DNA of 64,000 nucleotides from Leucobacter viscericola (GTDB taxonomy: Bacteria > Actinomycetota > Actinomycetes > Actinomycetales > Microbacteriaceae). Location: NCBI RefSeq assembly GCF_011299575.1, contig NZ_CP049863.1:496001-560000 (forward strand), read 5' to 3'. Below the pieces are notes generated by a model. The model saw only the letters and a list, made by a program, of their open reading frames with translations. It was not told where the DNA came from and searched no databases. Below, piece after piece: positions 7,853 to 13,846 of this stretch. The first letter of the stretch is position 1. Every line of letters begins with the position of its first letter. Position numbers and translations under genes: made by a program.

Positions 7853-9064
7853 ATGTCAACGCCTACCAAGGCGAAGTTTGTGCTGCCCGCAGAACGGTCT
7901 GCTCGATTCAGGGTCATTCCAGCTGCTCCAGCACCACTTCGGCGACTCACCATTTTGCTGCTCGCCATGATTACGCTTCTCGTCGGCTTGGGCGTCATCA
8001 TGGTGCAGTCGGCGGGCCAGGTCGTGGCAATTTCGAATGGCGGGAGCCCGTTCAGCGGGCTGCTCCGGCAGGGCGGGTTTGCCCTGATCGGGATCTGCTG
8101 CATGGTCCTTCTCAGCCAAGTTTCGACAGCGCGTCTCAGACGGTATTCGTGGGTCGCACTGCTGTTCGGGATCGCGCTGCAACTACTGGTGTACACACCC
8201 CTCGGGTATGAGGCTGGAGGCAATCGAAACTGGCTCAGGGTCGGTCCAGTGTCTATGCAGCCTGCGGAGTTTATGAAGGTTGTGCTGCTCGTGTGGGTCT
8301 CTGCCGTGATAGCCAACAAGCAGCCGCTGCTTTCCCGGTGGCAGCACGTGGCGATCCCGATCCTGCCAGTTGTGGCACTGTCTATGTTCATCAATGTGCT
8401 CGGCGGCGACCTGGGCACGCTCATGGTCATTGCTGCCCTGGTCTTTGGGTGTCTGTATTTCTCTCAGGTGCGCTGGCGAATTTTGGGTGGGATCGCGCTA
8501 CTCGCCGCCCTTGGAGTCGCGGTCATGACCGCGATGAAACCAAACCGGGTGTTCCGCGTGATCCAATTTCTCGAGATTGATTGCCTTACGGATGCCGCCC
8601 ACGCTCACGGTATGTGTTGGCAATCGCTCAACGGATTCTGGGCACTTTCGAACGGCGGGCTGCTCGGTGCTGGCGTTGGCAATTCGAAGGCCAAGTGGTC
8701 GTGGTTACCCGAATCTGAGACCGACTTTATCTTCGCGATCATCGGAGAAGAGATGGGTTTTCTCGGGGCGGTCGCGGTGATCCTGTTAATCGTCGGGATC
8801 GTCGTTGTTCTATTGGCGTTGCTTGCGCGCTGCACCACACCGTTTGCCACTTCGATTCTCGGTGGACTGCTCGTGTGGATTGGCGCGCAAGCATGCGTCA
8901 ACATCGCGGTGGTGCTCGGGTTTATTCCAGTTTTGGGTGTGCCGTTACCGTTTGTCTCGGCCGGGGGTACCTCGCTGGTGTCTGGGCTGATGGCGGTGGG
9001 GGTTGTGCTTGCTTGTGTGCGGGAGGAGGCGGCCGGCCCGCCGCCCCCGGCGCCTACTAGATAG
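7853..9064 (+). CDS. FtsW/RodA/SpoVE-family SEDS protein (peptidoglycan glycosyltransferase)
   Basis: A 403-residue protein with about ten TM helices. SEDS proteins polymerise lipid II into glycan strands and usually work with a class B penicillin-binding protein. Diagnostic segments are GGNRNWLRVGPVSMQPAEFMK, the extracellular SWLPESETDFIFAIIGEEMGFLG (TDFIF carrying the conserved Asp) and LPFVSAGGTSLVSGL. The basic cytoplasmic N terminus precedes the first helix at about residue 30. It is not in a division/cell-wall cluster and no PBP lies beside it, so whether it acts as the division FtsW, RodA or a third paralogue is open. It probably shares a transcript with the LCP gene (20-bp gap). Confidence 0.9.
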   Translation: MSTPTKAKFVLPAERSARFRVIPAAPAPLRRLTILLLAMITLLVGLGVIMVQSAGQVVAISNGGSPFSGLLRQGGFALIGICCMVLLSQVSTARLRRYSWVALLFGIALQLLVYTPLGYEAGGNRNWLRVGPVSMQPAEFMKVVLLVWVSAVIANKQPLLSRWQHVAIPILPVVALSMFINVLGGDLGTLMVIAALVFGCLYFSQVRWRILGGIALLAALGVAVMTAMKPNRVFRVIQFLEIDCLTDAAHAHGMCWQSLNGFWALSNGGLLGAGVGNSKAKWSWLPESETDFIFAIIGEEMGFLGAVAVILLIVGIVVVLLALLARCTTPFATSILGGLLVWIGAQACVNIAVVLGFIPVLGVPLPFVSAGGTSLVSGLMAVGVVLACVREEAAGPPPPAPTR

Positions 9065-9076
9065 GATTCAAGCACT

Positions 9077-9616
9077 ATGGCAATCGGCTCAATGATGCAC
9101 ACATTTACGGTACAACTGGCAGACGTGGATCGCGGGGTGTACGAAGACTTCAACATTCGCGTGGCCCGCCACCCCTCCGAGACCGATGCGTTTATGATGA
9201 CGCGGCTGCTCGCGTACTGCCTCGAGTACGAGGAAGGCATCGAATTTGGTGGAGGCGTCTCGACCACCGACGAACCGGCGGTGCTTGTGCGAGATCTCAC
9301 CGGCAAGATAACCGCGTGGATCGAAGTTGGCGCCCCCGATGCCGCCCGGCTGCATTTCGGCAGCAAACTCGCGGATCGCACAGCGGTCTACACGCACCGA
9401 GATCCTGCGAAGTTACTCGCGAGCTGGGAGGGAAAGACAATCTACAACGCCGAGGCGATCCGATTCCGCAGTTTCGAGCCCGCCTTCATTTCCGACGCAG
9501 TTGCCAAGCTTGAACGTCGCAACACGCTCAGCCTCTCGGTCACTGAAGGGCAGATGTATTTCGAGCTCAACGATACGTCGCTGAGCTCACCCATTCACGA
9601 ACACCACCTCCCCTAG
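9077..9616 (+). CDS. yaeQ: YaeQ family protein
   Basis: A 179-residue YaeQ-family protein with a PD-(D/E)XK-nuclease-like fold of unproven activity. Family segments visible are TFTVQLADVDRGVYEDFNIRVARHPSETDAFMMTRLLAYCLEYEEGI, DEPAVLVRDLTGKITAWIEVG (E and D of the nuclease-like core), and TLSLSVTEGQMYFEL at the C terminus, matching the family end. The start at 9077 fits the family N terminus; ATGs at 9092 and 9095 are less likely. The gene begins 13 bp after the SEDS gene stop. The physiological role is unknown. Confidence 0.9.
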   Translation: MAIGSMMHTFTVQLADVDRGVYEDFNIRVARHPSETDAFMMTRLLAYCLEYEEGIEFGGGVSTTDEPAVLVRDLTGKITAWIEVGAPDAARLHFGSKLADRTAVYTHRDPAKLLASWEGKTIYNAEAIRFRSFEPAFISDAVAKLERRNTLSLSVTEGQMYFELNDTSLSSPIHEHHLP

Positions 9617-9672
9617 GCTCACTCAGTCACAGCTTGTGGGCTTCCTGAAAGTTTCGGAAATCACTATCGCTC

Positions 9673-9704
9673 ACGATACTCGACGATATATCGTTAAGTA
9701 TCGT
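9673..9704 (+). promoter_or_regulatory. 32-bp palindromic operator upstream of padR
   Basis: The core ACGATATATCGT (9683-9694) is a perfect palindrome and is flanked symmetrically by ACGATACT (9673-9680) and AGTATCGT (9697-9704). Only two of sixteen base pairs break the symmetry. It lies 26 bp before the padR start codon and overlaps the AT-rich promoter zone (TAAGTAT-like -10), so autorepression by PadR is the natural reading. ATAC/GTAT half-sites are typical of PadR-family operators. Confidence 0.75.
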
Positions 9705-9729
9705 TGGAACAATCGAAGTGGAGAACATC

Positions 9730-10290
9730 ATGAGCAGTTCATTCCCCGGAACCCCCTTCCCAGGCGGTCCGTTCGGCGGCGGTATGCACACCGAAAACAT
9801 GTGGCAGGCATTCGACCACCTGCGCTCGAAGTTTGAAAAACGCGCGGGATCCCGCATGGGCCGCGGCGATGTCCGTACCGCGGTGCTCACCCTTCTTCTT
9901 GAGGCTCCCATGCACGGCTACCAGATCATCCGCGAGATCGAAGAGCGCAGCGGTGGCAGCTGGAAGCCAAGTGCAGGCTCCGTCTACCCCACCCTGCAGC
10001 TGCTCGCCGATGAGGGGCTCATTTCGGCCGAAGAATCCAACGGGCGCAAAACCTACATGCTCACTGAGGCGGGTCGCGAAGTCGCCGAAGAAGAAGCTGG
10101 CACCGCCCCCTGGGAATCGACGCCCACAAACGACGATCCGCGGTTCGGCGCGCTCCCGAAAGCGGGGTTTGAGTTCGCTCAGGCGGCCACCCAAATTGGC
10201 CGCTCGGGCTCTACCGAGCAGATCGAGCAGGCTGTCGAGGTGATCGACGAGGCCCGCAAGCGGCTCTACTCAATCCTCGCCCAGGACTAG
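9730..10290 (+). CDS. PadR-family transcriptional regulator
   Basis: A 186-residue regulator. It has a flexible Gly/Pro/Phe-rich N terminus, then a winged helix-turn-helix starting at RGDVRTAVLTLLLEAPMHGYQIIREIEERSGGSWKPSAGSVYPTLQ, the characteristic PadR segment, and the wing GLISAEESNGRKTYMLTEAG. A helical C-terminal region follows, probably for dimerisation. The ATG at 9730 with GTGGAG upstream is preferred; a GTG at 9718 is in frame. The gene sits 5 bp before the ABC1 kinase gene, so the two are one unit. The 32-bp palindrome just upstream is a probable autoregulatory site. The ligand is unknown; relatives often control exporters or stress genes. Confidence 0.92.
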   Translation: MSSSFPGTPFPGGPFGGGMHTENMWQAFDHLRSKFEKRAGSRMGRGDVRTAVLTLLLEAPMHGYQIIREIEERSGGSWKPSAGSVYPTLQLLADEGLISAEESNGRKTYMLTEAGREVAEEEAGTAPWESTPTNDDPRFGALPKAGFEFAQAATQIGRSGSTEQIEQAVEVIDEARKRLYSILAQD

Positions 10291-10295
10291 CGCGC

Positions 10296-11990
10296 GTGTC
10301 GTCAGGTTCAGCCTCGGCATCGCGCCGCTATCGCCGCATACTTCGCTTCGCGGCCTGGAATCTTGTGGTGACCTGGTGGTTCGAGCTTTTTCTGCCTCGA
10401 ATCGGCCTCGCCAAGGTCGCCGAGCGCACCCGCTCGAACCGCATGCAAAAGGTGGCTCGCCGATTCCACGTGCTCGCGATCGAGCTGGGTGGCCTCATGA
10501 TCAAGGTCGGGCAGTTCATGTCGTCTCGACTCGACGTGCTGCCTCCCGAGATCACTAAAGAACTCGAGGGGCTGCAAGATGAGGTGCCCGCGGAGTCGTT
10601 TGCAGCGATCCGCGCCCGCGCCGAGGCCGAGCTGGGCATGCCGCTCGAACGCGTGTTTGCTTCGTTCGATGAACAGCCCATCGCGGCTGCCTCACTGGGA
10701 CAGGTGCATCGTGCACAGCTCACCGCAAGCGATGCCGCAGAAACAGGTCTTAAGAACGTCGTCGTCAAGGTGCAGCGGCCCGACATCGACGTGATCGTTG
10801 ACATCGACCTCGCCGCGCTGCGCAAGGTTGGTGGATGGCTGAGCCGGGTCAGGATCATCGCAAAGCGCGTAGACGTGCCGCAGCTACTCGAAGAGTTCGC
10901 GCAGACCAGCCACGAAGAGATCGACTACCTGCACGAGGCGGCGAGCTCCGAGCGTTTCGCGCAGGAGTTTGCGGACGACGCCCGAGTGAGTGTGCCCGCG
11001 GTCGTGTGGGAACGCTCGACTCGTAGTGTTCTGACGCTCGAAGATGTTACCGCGATCAAAATCACCGATCTTGCCGCGCTGCGCGAGGCAGGGATCGATC
11101 CGCGTCAGGTTGCGCTGGCGTTTGCCGACGTTATGTTTGACCAGCTGTTCGCAAACGGGTTTTTTCACGCGGATCCGCACCCGGGCAACATTTTCGTCAC
11201 ACCGTTGAAAGACCCAGCGGCTTCCCCCGCGTGGAAGCTCACCTTCATCGATTTTGGCATGATGGGTGAGGTTCCGGCGAACACACGAAGCGGTCTGCGA
11301 AAACTACTCATCGCGATCGCATCGCGGGATGGCAAGGCGCTCGTCTCCGCGATCCGCGATATTGGTGTTCTTATGCCGTCCGCCGACACGAGTGAACTTG
11401 AGCGCGCCATGACCCAGCTGTTCTCGCGGTTCGGTGGCATGGGCTTCGCTGAGCTACGCAACGTGGATCCGCGCGAGTTCCACGACTTTGCCATCGAATT
11501 TGGTGAGGTCGTTCGTTCGCTCCCGTTCCAGTTACCCGAGAACTTCTTGCTTGTGGTGCGCGCTATCTCACTCACCTCGGGGGTGTGCAGCGCGCTCGAT
11601 CCCGAATTCAATCTTTGGGAGTCCGTTGAACCGTACGCCGCGCAGCTTTTGAAGGAAGAGGGCGGCAACGTCATCCAAGACTTTGCGAGCGAGGCGGTTC
11701 AAATCGCGAGCATTGCTTGGCGGCTTCCGAAGCGCGTTGACGCACTCATCGACCGAGTCGAAGACGGCTCGGTGGCGGTCTCGACACCCAAACTTGAGCG
11801 CAGAATCTCGCACCTCGAACGCACCGCCAGGCGTCTCGTCTCAGCGGTGCTGTTTGGCGCCCTGCTTATCGCGGGGGCTGTGCTGCGCGGGTACGATCTG
11901 GTCTTCGGCACGGTGCTCATGTCGGTATCGGTTTTGCCTCTGCTCCACGCGCTCTTCGCCGGCCGAATGGGGCACCGTCCACCGGGTTGA
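10296..11990 (+). CDS. ABC1/AarF/UbiB-family atypical kinase
   Basis: A 564-residue ABC1 (UbiB-like) protein-kinase-like ATPase; characterised members support quinone or lipid metabolism at the membrane. Key motifs: KVGQFMSSR near residue 69 (the KxGQ signature), AAASLGQVHRA (Ala-rich nucleotide loop replacing the Gly-rich loop), VVVKVQRPDI (catalytic Lys), FFHADPHPGNIF (catalytic loop) and FIDFGMMG (metal-binding DFG). Two C-terminal TM helices (about residues 510-555) anchor it. GTG 10296 is the start, 5 bp after padR. The pairing with a PadR regulator is unusual enough to suggest stress- or ligand-controlled expression; the substrate is unknown. Confidence 0.92.
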   Translation: MSSGSASASRRYRRILRFAAWNLVVTWWFELFLPRIGLAKVAERTRSNRMQKVARRFHVLAIELGGLMIKVGQFMSSRLDVLPPEITKELEGLQDEVPAESFAAIRARAEAELGMPLERVFASFDEQPIAAASLGQVHRAQLTASDAAETGLKNVVVKVQRPDIDVIVDIDLAALRKVGGWLSRVRIIAKRVDVPQLLEEFAQTSHEEIDYLHEAASSERFAQEFADDARVSVPAVVWERSTRSVLTLEDVTAIKITDLAALREAGIDPRQVALAFADVMFDQLFANGFFHADPHPGNIFVTPLKDPAASPAWKLTFIDFGMMGEVPANTRSGLRKLLIAIASRDGKALVSAIRDIGVLMPSADTSELERAMTQLFSRFGGMGFAELRNVDPREFHDFAIEFGEVVRSLPFQLPENFLLVVRAISLTSGVCSALDPEFNLWESVEPYAAQLLKEEGGNVIQDFASEAVQIASIAWRLPKRVDALIDRVEDGSVAVSTPKLERRISHLERTARRLVSAVLFGALLIAGAVLRGYDLVFGTVLMSVSVLPLLHALFAGRMGHRPPG

Positions 11991-12004
11991 TGAAGAGCTC
12001 TGCT

Positions 12005-12033
12005 TTGTGACTTGCAGCTTGGCCTGCTAAGTT
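12005..12033 (+). promoter_or_regulatory. Predicted promoter of the mgtE transcript
   Basis: TTGTGA (12005-12010), 17 bp, then TAAGTT (12028-12033) give a credible sigma-A-type promoter. The start would fall near 12040 and leave a leader of about 205 nt before mgtE. Confidence 0.5.
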
Positions 12034-12087
12034 CATGGTGCGTGTGATGAATGTTCCGCGTTGATGAAAGCGAGGTGAGTGTCCGAA

Positions 12088-12147
12088 ATGTCAAGTGACA
12101 GTACCAGTCCGCAGCCGGTCACCACGGTCGCTCATCTTTCTCTTTGA
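12088..12147 (+). CDS. Candidate 19-codon leader ORF in the mgtE 5' leader
   Basis: ATG 12088 opens a 19-residue reading frame (MSSDSTSPQPVTTVAHLSL) preceded by GAGGTGAG about ten bases upstream. It contains Pro codons near the middle. Its last codons and stop (CTCTTTGA, 12140-12147) include CTCTTT, complementary to AAAGAG in the mgtE ribosome-binding site (12232-12237). The next bases, GGCTTT (12148-12153), are complementary to AAAGCC just before the mgtE start. Translation of the leader could therefore change access to the mgtE start. This resembles Mg2+-sensing leader peptides known elsewhere in principle, but the function is inferred and no homologue was identified. Confidence 0.4.
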   Translation: MSSDSTSPQPVTTVAHLSL

Positions 12148-12161
12148 GGCTTTAGCTTGCT

Positions 12162-12182
12162 AGCTCGCCGAAGAGGTGAGCT
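12162..12182 (+). promoter_or_regulatory. Stem-loop in the mgtE leader
   Basis: AGCTCGCC (12162-12169) pairs with GGTGAGCT (12175-12182) around GAAGA, an 8-bp stem with one G-U pair. It lies between the small leader ORF and mgtE. It may form one half of an alternative RNA structure; no known Mg2+ riboswitch class could be matched. Confidence 0.45.
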
Positions 12183-12244
12183 GTTGCTTCGTGGCTGCCC
12201 GGCTATCCCGCCATACCGCGAGCACCAGCTGAAAGAGCAAAGCC

Positions 12245-13600
12245 ATGACTCTGCAGATCGCCGATCTCAACGAACTTATCGAGACCATTGACGGGCTCCT
12301 TGCGCGCAAGGATCTCGTCGCGCTCACCGAGCAACTCACCCCGCTTACCACGTCAGACATCGTCGACGTGCTTGAGCGACTCAATCTGCGCGAACGCGCC
12401 ATTATTCACCGACTTCTCTCAAAGGACCGCGCACTCGAGGTCTTCGAGATGCTGCCCCCTGCCCTGCAGAGTGACCTGCTGACGGGTCTGCAAGACGCAG
12501 ACGTATCGACCTTGTTTGCCGAACTCGACCCCGACGATCGGCTGTGGCTGCTCGACGAGGTGCCCGCTGTACTCGCGGCGCGTCTGCTGCGCGGGCTCCC
12601 CGAAAAGGAACGCCTCCTCACCGCAGGTCTGCTCGGCTACAAGCAGGGCAGCGTCGGCCGTCGCATGACGCCGGAGTTCGTCACCACCCACATCGGCATG
12701 ACAGCCGCTGAGTCGATCGACCGAGTGCGCGCACGTCTCAAAGACGCCGAGACCGTGTACACGATCCCCGTACTCGACGACAGTCGACACGTGGCAGGTG
12801 TTGTCAGCCTGCGCGATCTGCTCGGGGAGGATCCGGACGCTCTCGTCGAGACCTTCATGCAGCCGGTGTACACCGCCGAGGCCACCGACGAGGCAGAAAA
12901 GGTGGCGCGCATGTGCACCGATCTGCGTTTGCTCGCTCTGCCCATCGTTGACAGCGAGTCACGCTTGCTCGGCATGCTGACCATCGATGATGCCGTGCGG
13001 ATCCTCGAACACGAGGAAAGCGAAGACGCGGCTCGCCAGGGTGGATCTGAGCCGCTGAACCGCCCTTACCTCTCAACGCCGGTTGTCACGCTCGTTCGCT
13101 CGCGCGTCGTTTGGTTGCTCGTGCTCGCAGTGGGTGCGACGCTCACGGTGCAGGTGCTTTCCGCGTTCGAGGCAACGCTCGCCGAGGTCACCGTGCTGGC
13201 ACTCTTTGTGCCGCTGCTCATCGGCACGGGTGGCAATACCGGCAACCAGGCTGCGACCACGGTGACCCGCTCACTGGCCCTCGGTGATGTTCGCCCACGC
13301 GACATATTGCTGGTGCTCTCACGAGAGCTGCGCACGGGCGCCCTGCTCGGCATGCTGCTCGGGCTGATCGGGTTCGGGATCGCGGGCATCGTGTTCAGCC
13401 CAGAGATTGGGCTCGTGATCGGCCTGACACTGCTCGCTATCTGCACGGTGGCCGCGGCCGTGGGCGGCGCGATGCCGCTGGTGGCGCGTGCGATCCACGT
13501 TGACCCCGCGGTGTTCTCAAACCCGTTTATCACCACGTTTGTGGATGCCACCGGTCTGATCATCTACTTCGTGATCGCCCACGCGATCCTGCACCTGTAG
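12245..13600 (+). CDS. mgtE: Magnesium transporter MgtE
   Basis: A 451-residue Mg2+ channel/transporter of the plasma membrane. The domain order is standard: an N-terminal superhelical Mg2+-sensing domain (residues 1-130, with repeated LLTGLQDADVSTLFAELDPDD-type helices), then a CBS pair (about 138-255; VTTHIGMTAAESIDRVRARL, VVSLRDLLGEDPDALVETFM, MLTIDDAVRILEHEE). A connecting helix and five TM helices follow (about 280-450), including the pore signature LLIGTGGNTGNQAATTVTRSLALGD. The start ATG has GAAAGAG upstream. It is transcribed alone behind a long leader with a small ORF, so Mg2+-dependent leader control is plausible. It converges on the aminotransferase-fusion gene across a repeat and hairpin region. 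Confidence 0.96.
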   Translation: MTLQIADLNELIETIDGLLARKDLVALTEQLTPLTTSDIVDVLERLNLRERAIIHRLLSKDRALEVFEMLPPALQSDLLTGLQDADVSTLFAELDPDDRLWLLDEVPAVLAARLLRGLPEKERLLTAGLLGYKQGSVGRRMTPEFVTTHIGMTAAESIDRVRARLKDAETVYTIPVLDDSRHVAGVVSLRDLLGEDPDALVETFMQPVYTAEATDEAEKVARMCTDLRLLALPIVDSESRLLGMLTIDDAVRILEHEESEDAARQGGSEPLNRPYLSTPVVTLVRSRVVWLLVLAVGATLTVQVLSAFEATLAEVTVLALFVPLLIGTGGNTGNQAATTVTRSLALGDVRPRDILLVLSRELRTGALLGMLLGLIGFGIAGIVFSPEIGLVIGLTLLAICTVAAAVGGAMPLVARAIHVDPAVFSNPFITTFVDATGLIIYFVIAHAILHL

Positions 13601-13613
13601 CCCCGGCGCCCGC

Positions 13614-13729
13614 CCGCGGTCCCGCGGTCCCACGGTCTCACGGTCCCACCGCTCCCCAGCCCACCATCCCGCGGTCCCACCGTTTCCCGGCCCACCATCC
13701 GCGGTCCCACGTTCCCCGGCCCACCTTCC
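13614..13729. repeat. Degenerate GC-rich tandem repeat downstream of mgtE
   Basis: Three imperfect copies of a 29-30-bp unit of the form cgcggtcccaccgttccc plus cggcccaccatc begin near 13641, 13670 and 13700. They are preceded by shorter CGCGGTCC/CACGGTC repeats from 13614. The sequence is non-coding in appearance and lies between convergent genes. Confidence 0.7.
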
Positions 13730-13731
13730 CG

Positions 13732-13799
13732 CGAGAAGCCATCATCTCGTCGGGAGGCCATCCTGCACGATGGCCTCTCGACGAGTTCATAGCTTCTCG
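13732..13799. terminator. 68-nt near-perfect inverted repeat between convergent genes
   Basis: The arms 13732-13762 and 13769-13799 are 31 nt each and match at 27 positions around the six-base loop CTGCAC. The outer blocks are CGAGAAGC/GCTTCTCG, the middle CTCGTCG/CGACGAG and the inner GAGGCCATC/GATGGCCTC. It sits between the 3' ends of mgtE (+) and the aminotransferase-fusion gene (-), so a bidirectional terminator is likely. The length and spacing would also suit a mobile REP/MITE-like element. Confidence 0.7.
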
Positions 13800-13846
13800 G
13801 CGGGGTGGGAAGGACTCGGAGGGAAGGGCACAGTGGAGAAGGGTGA

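Noticed and set aside
12040..12244. M-box Mg2+ riboswitch before mgtE
   Set aside because: The region has one AGGTGAG-like and one CTGCCC-like block, but the rest of the M-box pattern (GGCTCC next to AGGTGAG, and the GGGTCAACAG-type core) is absent. It is reported only as a candidate leader.
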